DNA of 64,000 nt, from positions 1 through 64,000 of the forward strand of contig CANRPW010000010.1 in NCBI GenBank assembly GCA_947632615.1, given 5' to 3'. The DNA comes from an uncultured Clostridia bacterium (lineage in GTDB: Bacteria; Bacillota; Clostridia; Lachnospirales; CAG-274). The notes below the pieces were generated by a model that did no database searches, was not told where the DNA came from, and saw only the letters and a program-made list of their open reading frames with translations. This document shows, piece by piece, positions 46,801 through 54,882 of the stretch; positions within the stretch are counted from its first letter, which is position 1; the number at the start of each line of letters is the position of its first letter. The translations under genes were made by a program, and so were the position numbers.

Positions 46801-49800
46801 TTAAGTTCTGCTGCAAGACCGTCACCTGCACCACTTACTGTATCTTCTGAAGTATCTACGAGCTTCCAAACATTACCGTCGAATGTAACGCTTACAGAGC
46901 CTGTGCCGCCTGTTGCTGAAGCTTCATACTCGGGAGTTACGAATACATCTACGCCATCACCAATGTTGGTGTCGCCTGAATGATCAGGAGTTTCTTCTGA
47001 TGATGGTTCGCTTGAGCTGTCTTCTGCTGCTGATGAGCCTTCGCTTGAGCTTTCATCTGCTGATGATGCTTCGCTTGAGCTGTCTTCTGCTGCTGATGAT
47101 GCTTCGCTTGAGCTTTCATCTGCTGAAGATGGTTCGCTTGAGCTTTCATCTGCTGATGATGCTTCGCTTGAGCTTTCTTCTGCTGCTGATGAGCCTTCGC
47201 TTGAGCTTTCGTCTGCTGAAGATGCTTCGCTTGAGCTTTCTTCAACTGCTTTTGATTCAAATGAAACCTTAGGATCAGATGCATCAATATTTCTTGCTGA
47301 ACCCTTAGATGTAGTAAACTTGAATACTTTTACGCCTGTAGCTGTTATATCCTGTGATGCAGAATATACTGAACCGCCTGCTGTAACGTCAAGTTTAACA
47401 TTTGTGCTTGTTAATGTGAATGTGTATGATAATTCTTCACCGGCTTTAGCAAGCTGATAAGTACCGTCGCCCTGTTCAGCTATAGGAGCTACTGCTGTAG
47501 CAAGAGCTGCTAATGCTGCTGCGCTTGCAGGATTTACAAGCTTTGTTTCTGTACCGGCTTCTCCTGCTCTGAGAGCTAATGTGTTAGGTGTAACTATTCT
47601 TAATGAAGCGTCATGGTCACCATATGTGAAAGCTACAAGATTCCAAGAATTGTTCCAAGCATATGGATGAACAGTACCTGTGATAGTTACAGGCTTGCCT
47701 GCTGCAAGAGCTGCTGCGATAGCTGCCTGTGAATCAGCTGTTACATTAAGATTAAGGTCTGCTGCAAGACCGTCATTTGAACCACTTGATGTATCTGCTG
47801 AATCATCTACGAGCTTCCAAACGCCACCTTCGTATGTAATGGTTACCTTACCTGTGCCGCCTGCTGCTGCTTTACCGCCTTCTTGTGAAGCCTGATAATC
47901 AGGAGTTACGTATACGTCTACGCCTTCACCAATGTTGGTGTCGCCTGAATGATCAGGACCTTCTTCTGATGATGGTTCGCTTGAGCTTTCATCTGCTGAT
48001 GATGCTTCGCTTGAGCTGTCTTCTGCTGCTGATGATGCTTCACTTGAGCTGTCTTCTGCTGATGATGGTTCGCTTGAGCTTTCATCTGCTGATGATGCTT
48101 CGCTTGAGCTTTCGTCTGCTGATGATGCTTCGCTTGAGCTTTCGTCTGCTGATGATGCTTCACTTGAGCTTTCGTCTGCTGATGATGCTTCGCTTGAGCT
48201 TTCATCTGATGATGCTTCGCTTGAGCTTTCGTCTGATGATGCCTCGCTTGAGCTTTCATCTGATGATGCTTCACTTGAGCTTTCATCTTCACCTACAGTT
48301 TCAACAGAATCGTTGAGTGAATATGTTACATCACCGGTTGAAAGTTTAGAACTGATTGTTACACTCTTAACACCAAAGTTACTATAAGCAGTAATTGAAC
48401 CTGTTACAGTATCTTCTGCTGTGTTCTTTGTGTTCTTAAGCTGAACACTGTAAGTGTTATCATTGTTAATCTTTATAATAACTTCGTTATCTTGTCCATC
48501 TTCCCAATGGATTTTATTTTCCAATTGTCCATTTATAAGAAGTGCTCTGTCGTTTTGGCCACCTAATTTAAGAGGCTGACTATCCAGTGAAGGACCTGCA
48601 ATAGAAATTGCTGCTGCAAGTGCCGGTGCCACTGTATTAGGATTGATAACTATGAAATCAGTATCAGTTACTTCTTTATCCGGTTTCTTAGTATTTACAT
48701 GAAGAGTAATAGTAACTGATTTAACATTACCGGGCTCGCTACCAAACTTACCAACAGATGTGGGAAGCTTGATTTCCTTTGCCTGACCATCAGGTATTGT
48801 GCCGCTTGTTTCTTCGCTGAGATCGAGTGTTGTATCTTCAGCGCCGGCTTCTGATGTTCCCTCGTTTGAGCTGTCTTCTGCTGATGATGCTTCACTTGAG
48901 CTTTCATCTGATGATGCTTCGCTTGAGCTTTCATCTGATGATGCCTCGCTTGAGCTTTCATCTGATGATGCTTCACTTGAGCTTTCGTCTGATGATGCTT
49001 CACTTGAGCTCTCATCTGATGATGCTTCGCTTGAGCTTTCATCTGATGATGCTTCGCTTGAGCTTTCGTCTGATGATGCTTCGCTTGAGCTTTCGTCTGA
49101 TGATGCTTCGCTTGAGCTCTCATCTGATGATGCTTCACTTGAGCTCTCATCTGATGATGACTCATCTGCATCTTTTGTATAAACCTTGCCGCTTACCTTA
49201 AGCTGAGTGCCTGATGTAAAGCAACCGGCATTGTCTTTTGTATAGAATTTAACACCAAGTACATTATCTAATCCTGTTGCAACAAGCTCAGCTTCAGAAC
49301 CGTCGTTAACAGAATATGTAATCTTATCATTGGTTATAGAAAATTCAACTTTATTATCACCAACTTTTAACTGACCACCGGTTGTATTACCGTCAGCATC
49401 TGTGGTTGTAACTTTAGAAGTTGAAAGTTCTGATTTTCCGGGTTCCGGCTGCTTTTCATTATCATAATGTCTTAATGAAAGAACAGTTGCGGTATTCGGA
49501 AGTGAAGTCAAATTAAATGAAGCTGTTACAACAACTTTATTATTTGCACCAATGCTTTCCTGTGTAAAGTCCACATTTTTATTGTTGTCTTCAGCTACAT
49601 CCATAGGAACCTCAGATATAGTCTTTGATTCGCTATATCCTTCAGTATCAATTGCGATAGGAGCAATACCGCTTATCATTGCCATAGGAATTTCAGGAGC
49701 TGCCGTTAAAATAACTGCTTCAAGAGGAGTTACCTCTTCTTCAGCTGCAGCCGGCTCTGCCTCTGTCTCCTCAACAGCTTCGGCCTCAGCTTCTGTGACA

Positions 49801-49937
49801 TCTTCTTCCACAGCTTCTTCGACAACCTCTGTGTCAAGTGCTTCTTCATCGGCAAATACGTTAGTTACTACAAGTGAGGAAACCGCCATTGTTACAGCCA
49901 ATGCAGCCGCAACAATTTTGCGTGCCTTAAATTTCAT
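43842..49937 (-). CDS. Giant repetitive SLH-anchored surface protein
   Basis: A 2031-residue exported protein. Residues 1-30 are a signal peptide (KIVAAALAVTMAVSSLVVTNVFA). Then come beta-rich modules separated by acidic Ser-rich linkers: module 1 (about 60-255), Ser linker (257-357), module 2 (370-545), Ser linker (550-660), two near-identical modules (about 661-900 and 983-1215), Ser linkers, a LamG-like module (1300-1460), a cohesin-like domain (about 1476-1640), a PTDAP linker (1647-1725), a Gly/Ser stretch, three SLH motifs (1797-1980) and a Glu-rich tail. SLH binds pyruvylated wall polymer, so it sits in the S-layer or on the wall. AAGGAGG precedes the ATG. It is strongly biased to GCT and TCT codons. 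Confidence 0.88.
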   Translation of the reverse strand: MKFKARKIVAAALAVTMAVSSLVVTNVFADEEALDTEVVEEAVEEDVTEAEAEAVEETEAEPAAAEEEVTPLEAVILTAAPEIPMAMISGIAPIAIDTEGYSESKTISEVPMDVAEDNNKNVDFTQESIGANNKVVVTASFNLTSLPNTATVLSLRHYDNEKQPEPGKSELSTSKVTTTDADGNTTGGQLKVGDNKVEFSITNDKITYSVNDGSEAELVATGLDNVLGVKFYTKDNAGCFTSGTQLKVSGKVYTKDADESSSDESSSEASSDESSSEASSDESSSEASSDESSSEASSDESSSEASSDESSSEASSDESSSEASSDESSSEASSDESSSEASSDESSSEASSAEDSSNEGTSEAGAEDTTLDLSEETSGTIPDGQAKEIKLPTSVGKFGSEPGNVKSVTITLHVNTKKPDKEVTDTDFIVINPNTVAPALAAAISIAGPSLDSQPLKLGGQNDRALLINGQLENKIHWEDGQDNEVIIKINNDNTYSVQLKNTKNTAEDTVTGSITAYSNFGVKSVTISSKLSTGDVTYSLNDSVETVGEDESSSEASSDESSSEASSDESSSEASSDESSSEASSADESSSEASSADESSSEASSADESSSEASSADESSSEPSSAEDSSSEASSAAEDSSSEASSADESSSEPSSEEGPDHSGDTNIGEGVDVYVTPDYQASQEGGKAAAGGTGKVTITYEGGVWKLVDDSADTSSGSNDGLAADLNLNVTADSQAAIAAALAAGKPVTITGTVHPYAWNNSWNLVAFTYGDHDASLRIVTPNTLALRAGEAGTETKLVNPASAAALAALATAVAPIAEQGDGTYQLAKAGEELSYTFTLTSTNVKLDVTAGGSVYSASQDITATGVKVFKFTTSKGSARNIDASDPKVSFESKAVEESSSEASSADESSSEGSSAAEESSSEASSADESSSEPSSADESSSEASSAAEDSSSEASSADESSSEGSSAAEDSSSEPSSEETPDHSGDTNIGDGVDVFVTPEYEASATGGTGSVSVTFDGNVWKLVDTSEDTVSGAGDGLAAELNLNVAADSQAAIAAALEAGKPVTITGTVHPYAWNNSWNLVAFTYGDHDASLRIVSPNTLALRAGEAGTETKLVNPASAAALAALATAVAPIAEQGDGTYQLAKAGEELSYTFTLTNDNVKLDVTAGGSVYSASQAITATGVKVFKFTTSKGSARNIDASNPKVKFEAEEVEESSSEASSADESSSEGSSAAEDSSSEASSAAEDSSSEASSAEATEGSSEGSSEGSSDVPVEPQTGEVTAPGGGLEASANDVILYFDGTSSTDTANPNVPTVQPSGKVTVTGKFDVNGIGGNGELIRLIGEKKTLYIRITDQKTNTVSFVGTSGSTAFAGTKTAAINADGTENSFTITIDTNTGEITELKINGESILEGDSITVEPTGPLYGMAVKKKSNSVRHAKSLKWSAEGTAVQPTEPPSESDTQTDEPETQAPVAEGSIRANNATVKAGESGKVDIDVNSPADLSNATIGIILENAAAKGITITGLKVVELNNGQLTVSKAVDITTALTAEDLANGDGDIYGTDAAGKSPAALGKLKAAFVLTDAATSALNAAIKKGEPTTVATVEFDVDKAAEAGTVNVTLMVVAAGGANAEAITLTPEPGVITIEAAPTETSSDAPTDAPTDAPTDAPTDAPTDAPTDAPTETPSDTPTDAPTDAPTDAPTDAPTDAPTEAPTDGPTEAPTTAPSGSGSGGGSSSGGGGGSSHRTGSGYSGSTAVSDAPTITPNEPEDTPSATPSTPSTKPGTINPPTEVVATPGFVDIENVAWAESAINELASYGIINGVDNTHYAPTNGMTRGDFCVLVSKLLGLETSGVAGYSDVQSSAYYANGVAAATQAGIASGYGDGTFKPTQKITRQEMFVLIAKIHEYLGDNISASASVLNSFNDSDEVASWAVPYAAYLVANGFVNGSNNNLNPTSVITRAETAVLLQPVYAEAVAAAKAAAEAEEATEEATDEEVSEDATEEVSEDATEAAAEDTTEEASEDATTEAEA
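44770..44990 (-). repeat. PTDAP tandem repeat in the surface protein
   Basis: A 12-base unit encodes Pro-Thr-Asp-Ala repeated many times with a few Thr/Glu/Gly/Ser substitutions (residues about 1647-1723). This Pro/Thr spacer resembles linkers in cellulosome and S-layer proteins. Silent third-base variation shows it is not a fresh expansion. Confidence 0.9.
46110..46310 (-). repeat. Ser/Glu-rich minisatellite, block 4
   Basis: Encodes repeats of the type ESSSEASSA with Ala-Glu-Asp variants (residues about 1210-1277) joining the second duplicated module to the next domain. Confidence 0.85.
46315..46990 (-). repeat. Duplicated module, copy 2
   Basis: About 225 codons that are nearly identical in DNA to 47265-47960 (for example the stretch encoding TVHPYAWNNSWNLVAFTYGD). 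A few differences exist, such as D versus N before VKLDV. It is a recent in-gene duplication. Confidence 0.9.
46990..47255 (-). repeat. Ser/Glu-rich minisatellite, block 3
   Basis: Repeats encoding ESSSEASSAD and variants with Pro or Gly (SSSEPSS, SSSEGSS), between the two duplicated modules. Confidence 0.85.
47265..47960 (-). repeat. Duplicated module, copy 1
   Basis: Partner of 46315-46990. This copy carries a 7-8 residue insertion (SQEGGKAAAGG) near its start that copy 2 lacks, and otherwise differs by scattered bases. Confidence 0.9.
47965..48290 (-). repeat. Ser/Glu-rich minisatellite, block 2
   Basis: Tandem 27- to 30-base units encoding ESSSEASS(A)D. It changes from 27-base units near 48290 to 30-base units with an extra Ala codon. 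Confidence 0.88.
48870..49170 (-). repeat. 27-bp minisatellite encoding about ten SSDESSSEA units
   Basis: About ten near-identical 27-base units encode the nonapeptide SSDESSSEA. Units differ only at silent positions (GCTTCG or GCTTCA, CTTTC or CTCTC). A repeat array like this is expected to change copy number between strains. Confidence 0.93.
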
Positions 49938-50690
49938 TGTTTTTTTCCTCCTTAAATTTTATTTGATCTCCTTATTAAATACGGGCAATTTAAACAAGGC
50001 CCGACCGATCGGACGGAGTGGAAATAATTGTTGGTTTTCTTTTTAGATTTTTTTATTTATATTAAAATTTTTTATCTTTTTTACCCCTAACAATAAAACC
50101 GTCCTTCTGTCTTTTAAAAAAGCCTAAACCCTAAGTAAAAACTTTTTTACAAATATAAAATAAATTCATATTCTTGCCCTATTTAATTCACCCCGTAGAG
50201 ATCATGCCCGTTACGGGCTTTTCCTTTAAGTTATTTTGCTGTTAAAATAAGCTGCCCACCGCTGTCTGAATACAGCATTTACGAAGGTGACTTCTCAGAA
50301 GGTCTTTAAAATAGCGGAAGACCCTCATCAAAAATCTCAAAGCCTTAGTTAAACCTCACACTCCCCATGTCTGCGTATCTCACAGGAAATTTAAGCTTTA
50401 AAGCGAAAGCCTGGCATTAATATGATTTATAAGGCAGTATAAAAAATAAAAATGTCGCTTCGCCGGGCAAAAGCCTTGTTTTCGTAAAACAATGCGATTT
50501 AAAATGTCATGCCTTTTATAGGGCATTAAGGCGTGGCATTGGGGAAGCCTCCCCCAACCGCACGGGTACTTATTTGAGCTGTTCAGCCTACCACCCTCCA
50601 AGGGCTGATTATGGAGAAATATGTAAGCCTATCCTTACATAATATAAGGAAGTGAAAGGATACGTCCCCTTTTTGCGGCGCTTTTTTTAA
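49938..50690. other. Non-coding region, dense in hairpins
   Basis: No credible gene. The first 110 bases are the leader of the surface protein gene. From about 50200 many short stems occur (for example GCCCG/CGGGC near 50208-50220, TTGTTTT/AAAACAA near 50471, TTGGGGA/TCCCCAA near 50539, GTAAG/CTTAC near 50622), and a T-run follows GCGGCGC near 50690 on the plus strand. This is compatible with a structured RNA; I could not match it to RNase P, tmRNA, SRP or 6S RNA. Confidence 0.45.
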
Positions 50691-51320
50691 ACAAACACCT
50701 CTTAAGTAGTTGAAACACGCAGAGAGGCAAGTGTTTAAAATGCGTTTCCGCCCGCCGGAGAAAGCACTTGCAAGGGTCTAAGCAGGGGCTTCATTGAGAG
50801 AAGGCAAAAATCTCACGCCGAAGCGCCTCCTTGCTCCTGCGAATGCAGCCTTAAAAACATAGTGCGCTATATACAAATGATATACATATACGAAAGTCGC
50901 AGTCTCAGCCAAAAATCTTTGGGGTAGGTAATTATTGGTAAATAATTAGAGATTTTCAAATAAACTGCATCTTATCTGCATACTTGCCTAAAGGATTAAC
51001 AGCTGATTTTTTTAGTAAACCCGCCGAGTCACAGAAGGCAGCACATCATTAATAGAGCATTTTGTCTTTAAATACCCTTTCCGAGTACCGTGTACGAGCC
51101 CAAAAGCGTATCGCCGCCCGAATTTTAAACGCCAAAAACCAAATCTTGTGGCAGGAAGACCGACCTTCGGCAAATAAAACCCAAGAAGCAACACAGGGTT
51201 TAAGTTCAGCACAGGTATAAGATGAAAGGCGCTTATTTATAAAACAGGCTACTTTCACCCAATACACTACGATACTACATATACATTATAAAACAAATCA
51301 AATTTAAAATCAACCATTAG
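50691..51320. other. Non-coding region with nested long-range stems
   Basis: GCAAGTG (50727-50733) pairs with CACTTGC (50765-50771). AGGGGCTTC (50784-50792) pairs with GAAGCGCCT (50820-50828) with one mismatch, enclosing TGAGA/TCTCA (50795-50799, 50811-50815). A further nested hairpin, TAATTATT-GGTA-AATAATTA inside AAAATCT/AGATTTT, spans 50911-50956. No frame here looks coding. Confidence 0.5.
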
Positions 51321-51431
51321 TTTTAGTACGATTTGAATAAATTTGAATGGTGTTTTTTGTGGAATTTTAACAAATTTCGGAAGATTGGCGAGGGTGGGAA
51401 AATTTGCCACTGCGGGTCTGGGTGGTGGGGA

Positions 51432-51515
51432 GCCGGGGCTTTGTCAGCGCGGAGGCGCTGACGCGCCCCCGCAGGGGGCGCAGCCGCCCACGATAGGGGC
51501 GGCTAAAGCCCCGGC
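51432..51515. repeat. Cloverleaf palindromic element, copy A
   Basis: An 84-base element: outer stem GCCGGGGCTTT/AAAGCCCCGGC (51432-51442, 51505-51515) enclosing three abutting hairpins, GTCAGCGC/GCGCTGAC, GCGCCCCC/GGGGGCGC and AGCCGCCC/GGGCGGCT. One outer and three inner stems with almost no unpaired joints form an ideal four-way junction. Confidence 0.93.
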
Positions 51516-51603
51516 GCGGAAGAATTGGCACCGCGGGTTCGGGCGGGCGGGAGATGTTCGGGGCGGGGTGGTGGAGTTGGTACGGTGGGGCTGGGCGGCG
51601 GTA

Positions 51604-51689
51604 GCCGGGGCTTTGTCAGCGCCGGAGGCGCTGACGCGCCCCCGCAGGGGGCGCAGCCGCCCACGGATGTGGGCGGCTAAAGCCCCGGC
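51604..51689. repeat. Cloverleaf palindromic element, copy B
   Basis: An 86-base second copy with the same four stems. Outer stem 11 bp (51604-51614 with 51679-51689), then 9 bp, 8 bp and 10 bp hairpins at 51615-51635, 51636-51654 and 51655-51678. All stems are perfect and directly contiguous. It differs from copy A mainly in the loop of the third arm and by one added C in the first. Confidence 0.95.
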
Positions 51690-51740
51690 GCCGTAGGTTC
51701 GCCGACCCAATGACGGGCGCAGTCACCAATTTCAACCAAT

Positions 51741-51775
51741 AAAAAAGCCGTGTGACGGCGTTTCCGTCACACAGC
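51741..51775 (-). terminator. Intrinsic terminator of the cyclophilin gene
   Basis: On the minus strand GTGTGACGG and CCGTCACAC pair around a short loop, followed by six T. It starts 8 bases after the gene's stop. Confidence 0.93.
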
Positions 51776-51782
51776 ATAATAA

Positions 51783-52556
51783 TTAATATTCTTCAACAGT
51801 AATAGAGTTGATTATAACATCCTCCAAAGGCTTGTCGCTGTCGTCAGTTTCCACAGCCGCAATATCATCTACAACCTCCATACCCTCAATAACCTGACCA
51901 AATACAGTATATCCGTTGTCAAGGAAAGGACATCCGCCATTGTTTATATATTCATCCAATACCTCTGTAGGATAAATATCCTTATAATAAACTCCCGAGC
52001 CATCTTCAATTTCCTCGTCCTGCATGCCCTTAGCTTCTTCAAAAGCCTGCTTGTTTTCATCGCCTATATCAGTACACTGTACAATATAGAACTGACTTCC
52101 GTTAGAGTTGGGCTCAGATGAATGAGCCATAGCCAAAGCTCCTCTGAAATGACGAAGTGAAGGGGTAGTTTCCAGCTCAAAGCCATCGCCCCAAATGCTT
52201 TCTCCGCCTGTTCCGTCACCCTTGGGGTCGCCCCCCTGTATCATAAATTCATTTATAACCCTATGGAAGGTAAGTCCGTCATAATAACCGTCCTTAGCAT
52301 GGGTCAAAAAGTTTTCAACAGCCTTAGGCGCATATTCCGGGAAAAATCTCAGTTTGATATCTCCCTTTGAAGTGCTCATAACAGCAATAGTCTCCCCTGC
52401 CTCGGGCTCTTCCAACTGTGGCAGCTCCAAAGCTCCCGATGCTTCGCTTTCATTTTGTCCTTCTGCCGAAGTTTCGTTTTTACCGTTCTGACAAGCTGCA
52501 AGAGAAAAGCAAAGTGTTGCTGCCGCAGCTATAGCCATAATTCTTCTGAATTTCAT
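51783..52556 (-). CDS. Cyclophilin-type peptidyl-prolyl isomerase lipoprotein
   Basis: A 257-residue exported protein. The signal peptide ends in the lipobox SLAAC (Cys 22), so it is anchored to the outer face of the membrane. A Ser/Glu-rich linker precedes the cyclophilin domain (about residues 55-255), with FHRVINEFMIQGGDPKGDGTGG holding the catalytic arginine, and ALAMAHSSEPNSNGSQFYIV. It should catalyse proline isomerisation in folding of secreted proteins. It follows serS by one base. Confidence 0.95.
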   Translation of the reverse strand: MKFRRIMAIAAAATLCFSLAACQNGKNETSAEGQNESEASGALELPQLEEPEAGETIAVMSTSKGDIKLRFFPEYAPKAVENFLTHAKDGYYDGLTFHRVINEFMIQGGDPKGDGTGGESIWGDGFELETTPSLRHFRGALAMAHSSEPNSNGSQFYIVQCTDIGDENKQAFEEAKGMQDEEIEDGSGVYYKDIYPTEVLDEYINNGGCPFLDNGYTVFGQVIEGMEVVDDIAAVETDDSDKPLEDVIINSITVEEY

Positions 52557-52557
52557 A

Positions 52558-53847
52558 TTATTTCTCCTTTACTTCAATTTTATCTTTTCCGCCCATATAA
52601 GGTCTTAATACCTCAGGTATATTTACAGAGCCATCCTCATTAAGATTGTTCTCCAAAAAGGCAATTATCATTCTCGGAGGCGCTACACAAGTATTATTAA
52701 GAGTATGAGCCAAATACTTGCCCTTCTCCCCCTGAATACGTATTTTAAGGCGGCGCGCCTGCGCATCACCTAAGTTAGAGCAAGAACCAACCTCAAAATA
52801 CTTCTTCTGACGGGGCGACCAAGCCTCAACATCATAAGACTTCACCTTAAGGTCAGCTAAGTCTCCCGAGCAGCACTCAATAGTTCTTACAGGTATATCC
52901 AAGCTTCTGAAAAGGTCAACAGTATTCTTCCAAAGCTTGTCAAACCAATAAGGCGAGTCCTCAGGCTTGCAAATAACTATCATTTCCTGCTTTTCAAACT
53001 GGTGTATTCTGTAAATACCTCTTTCCTCAATACCATGCGCTCCCTTTTCCTTTCTGAAGCAAGGCGAGTATGATGTAAGAGTATGAGGCAGAGTTTCTTC
53101 CTTAGTAATAGTGTCTATATACTTACCTATCATAGAATGTTCAGATGTACCGATCAGATAAAGATCCTCTCCCTCTATCTTATACATCATAGCATCCATC
53201 TCAGCAAAAGACATAACTCCTGTCACAACATTACTTCTTATCATATAAGGCGGTATGCAATAAGTAAATCCCCTGTCGATCATAAAGTCTCTCGCATAAG
53301 AAATAACAGCCGAATGAAGTCTTGCTATATCTCCCATAAGGTAATAAAAACCATTACCTGCCACCTTGCCTGCCGCATCTAAGTCAATGCCGCCCAGCTT
53401 TTCAAGTATATCTACATGATAAGGTATTTCAAAGTCAGGCACAACAGGCTCGCCGAATTTTTCTATCTCAACATTTTCGCTGTCGTCCTTGCCAATAGGC
53501 ACCGAAGGGTCGATTATGTTGGGGATTACCAGCATAATTTCATTTATTTGCTTCTGAAGCCCAACCTCCTGAGCCTCCAGCTCTTCACGCCTGTCAGAAA
53601 ATTCCTTTACCTGCTTTTTAGCCTCTTCAGCCTCTTCCTTTTTACCCTGAGCAAAATAAGTACCTATCATCTTAGATATCTTATTTCTCTTTTCACGAAG
53701 AGAGTCAGCCTCCTGCTTAATAGCACGAAACTCCTTGTCAAGCTCAATAACCTTGTCTACAAGCTCCAGCTTAGAGTCCTGAAACTTATTCTTTATGTTT
53801 TGCTTAACAACATCAGGGTTTTCTCTCAAAAATCTAATGTCCAACAT
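52558..53847 (-). CDS. serS: Serine-tRNA ligase
   Basis: A 429-residue class II synthetase, with the start at 53847 (MLDIRFLRENPDVVKQN); GGAGGTA is 8 bases upstream. The longer frame to 53892 has no family sequence. Residues about 1-105 form the antiparallel coiled-coil that grips tRNA-Ser. Class II motifs are visible in SPCFRKEKGAHGIEERGIYRIHQF (motif 2 region, split here by function) and NNTCVAPPRMIIAFLEN (motif 3). No T-box is present upstream, unlike thrS. Confidence 0.97.
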   Translation of the reverse strand: MLDIRFLRENPDVVKQNIKNKFQDSKLELVDKVIELDKEFRAIKQEADSLREKRNKISKMIGTYFAQGKKEEAEEAKKQVKEFSDRREELEAQEVGLQKQINEIMLVIPNIIDPSVPIGKDDSENVEIEKFGEPVVPDFEIPYHVDILEKLGGIDLDAAGKVAGNGFYYLMGDIARLHSAVISYARDFMIDRGFTYCIPPYMIRSNVVTGVMSFAEMDAMMYKIEGEDLYLIGTSEHSMIGKYIDTITKEETLPHTLTSYSPCFRKEKGAHGIEERGIYRIHQFEKQEMIVICKPEDSPYWFDKLWKNTVDLFRSLDIPVRTIECCSGDLADLKVKSYDVEAWSPRQKKYFEVGSCSNLGDAQARRLKIRIQGEKGKYLAHTLNNTCVAPPRMIIAFLENNLNEDGSVNIPEVLRPYMGGKDKIEVKEK

Positions 53848-53880
53848 AAACATTACCTCCGTATAAATTAAATTAAAGCT

Positions 53881-53909
53881 ATTATAACACATTACTCATA
53901 CATTTGCCA
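53881..53909 (-). promoter_or_regulatory. Putative serS promoter
   Basis: Minus-strand TGGCAA (53904-53909) and TATAAT (53881-53886) stand 17 bases apart, 34 bases before the start codon. Confidence 0.5.
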
Positions 53910-54022
53910 CTCACAATTTAACATAAGTGAAAAATTTATAACAAATATGTATAAAATTACCTCAAAGGGACATAATATATAATGTAACAGGGTATTAACA
54001 AAGAGGTTTTTATACTGTTATA

Positions 54023-54868
54023 TTATTTCGGCGACTTCCCCCGGTTTGCCGATATAATACATAAAACAGCTTCAGCAAAGCCGCCGCCTGCGCAGTCTCT
54101 CACAGTGACATAACGGGCGGCTTTTTTACATTCCTCCACAGCATTACCAACAGCAATACCAAACCCTGCCTTTGCTATCATCTCAACATCATTCTGATTG
54201 TCCCCGATAGCCGCAAAAGCCGTCATAGGCTCACCCAGATACTCCGCAAGCTCCACAAGAGCCGTCCCCTTGCTTTTGCCCTTTGCAGAAAATTCAAACA
54301 GATCCTCCGACGAGAAAAACATCTCTGCATCAATAGACTGATCCAAGCTTTCGCACACGGTTTTATATACATCAAAAAGCCGATCATGCTCGCCTATCAT
54401 TATTATCTTCTGAATTTCTCCCTCAGCTGCAATATCCGCAAGACTCTCCGCTTGGTTAAGCTCAAGACTTGAATTTTTAGCATATCTCTTTGTTATATCC
54501 GTTATATTCTGAGTATATAGCCTGCTGTCTTTATATAAAAGAGTGTTTTCCGCCTCCAAAGCCACTATACGGCAAATATGGCAGGCTGTTTTATTATCCA
54601 GCAAATTCTCAGAAATAACCGCCTTGCTCTTTGCCTCATAAATGCGGCAGCCGTTGTAAGCTATAATATAGTTGCCCTCATAATCAAGTCCCAGCCTCTT
54701 GGCATATACATCTAAAGACATATTAGACCTTCCGCTTGCAAGTATGACCTTCATACCATTCTCCTTCGCCAACCTCAAAGCCTCAATATTTTCTTCGGGT
54801 ATACTCTTATCGGGAGCAAGAAAGGTATTATCCAGATCCATAAGCATATATTTAACAGTTTCTTCCAT
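54023..54868 (-). CDS. Cof-type HAD-IIB phosphatase
   Basis: About 281 residues from the ATG at 54868 (MEETVKYMLMDLDNTF), which has GAGG 9 bases upstream; the ATG at 54883 overlaps that site. HAD motif I is LMDLDNT, motif II SGRSN, motif III lysine in KGKSKGTALVELAEYL, and motif IV AIGDNQNDVEMIAKAG. The IIB cap lies between motifs II and III. It likely dephosphorylates sugar phosphates or cofactors; the substrate is unknown. It adjoins the DUF4446-parB-parA string. Confidence 0.92.
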   Translation of the reverse strand: MEETVKYMLMDLDNTFLAPDKSIPEENIEALRLAKENGMKVILASGRSNMSLDVYAKRLGLDYEGNYIIAYNGCRIYEAKSKAVISENLLDNKTACHICRIVALEAENTLLYKDSRLYTQNITDITKRYAKNSSLELNQAESLADIAAEGEIQKIIMIGEHDRLFDVYKTVCESLDQSIDAEMFFSSEDLFEFSAKGKSKGTALVELAEYLGEPMTAFAAIGDNQNDVEMIAKAGFGIAVGNAVEECKKAARYVTVRDCAGGGFAEAVLCIISANRGKSPK

Positions 54869-54882
54869 AATATATATCCTCA

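Noticed and set aside
48870-49170. Regular 27-base repeats that could suggest a CRISPR array
   Set aside because: The units are directly joined with no unique spacers and are in frame within the surface protein gene; no cas gene is near.
47885-49201. Long open frames on both strands across the Ser-rich repeats
   Set aside because: They are shadows of a repetitive coding sequence with low-complexity translations (for example MMLRLSF repeats), no ribosome sites and no family features.
50400-50700. tmRNA, RNase P, SRP or 6S RNA in the gene-free region
   Set aside because: GGGCTGATTATGGA faintly recalls the 5' end of tmRNA, but the rest, including the tag frame and acceptor end, is missing; no conserved RNase P or SRP motif was found on either strand.
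51432-51689. Cloverleaf folds considered as tRNA genes
   Set aside because: They lack the GTTCGAAT-type T-loop, D-loop and anticodon features; the stems are uniformly GC-rich and abut without the usual joints.
51343-51710. Overlapping open frames over the cloverleaf elements
   Set aside because: The translations only read GC-rich palindromes; there is no ribosome site or family similarity.
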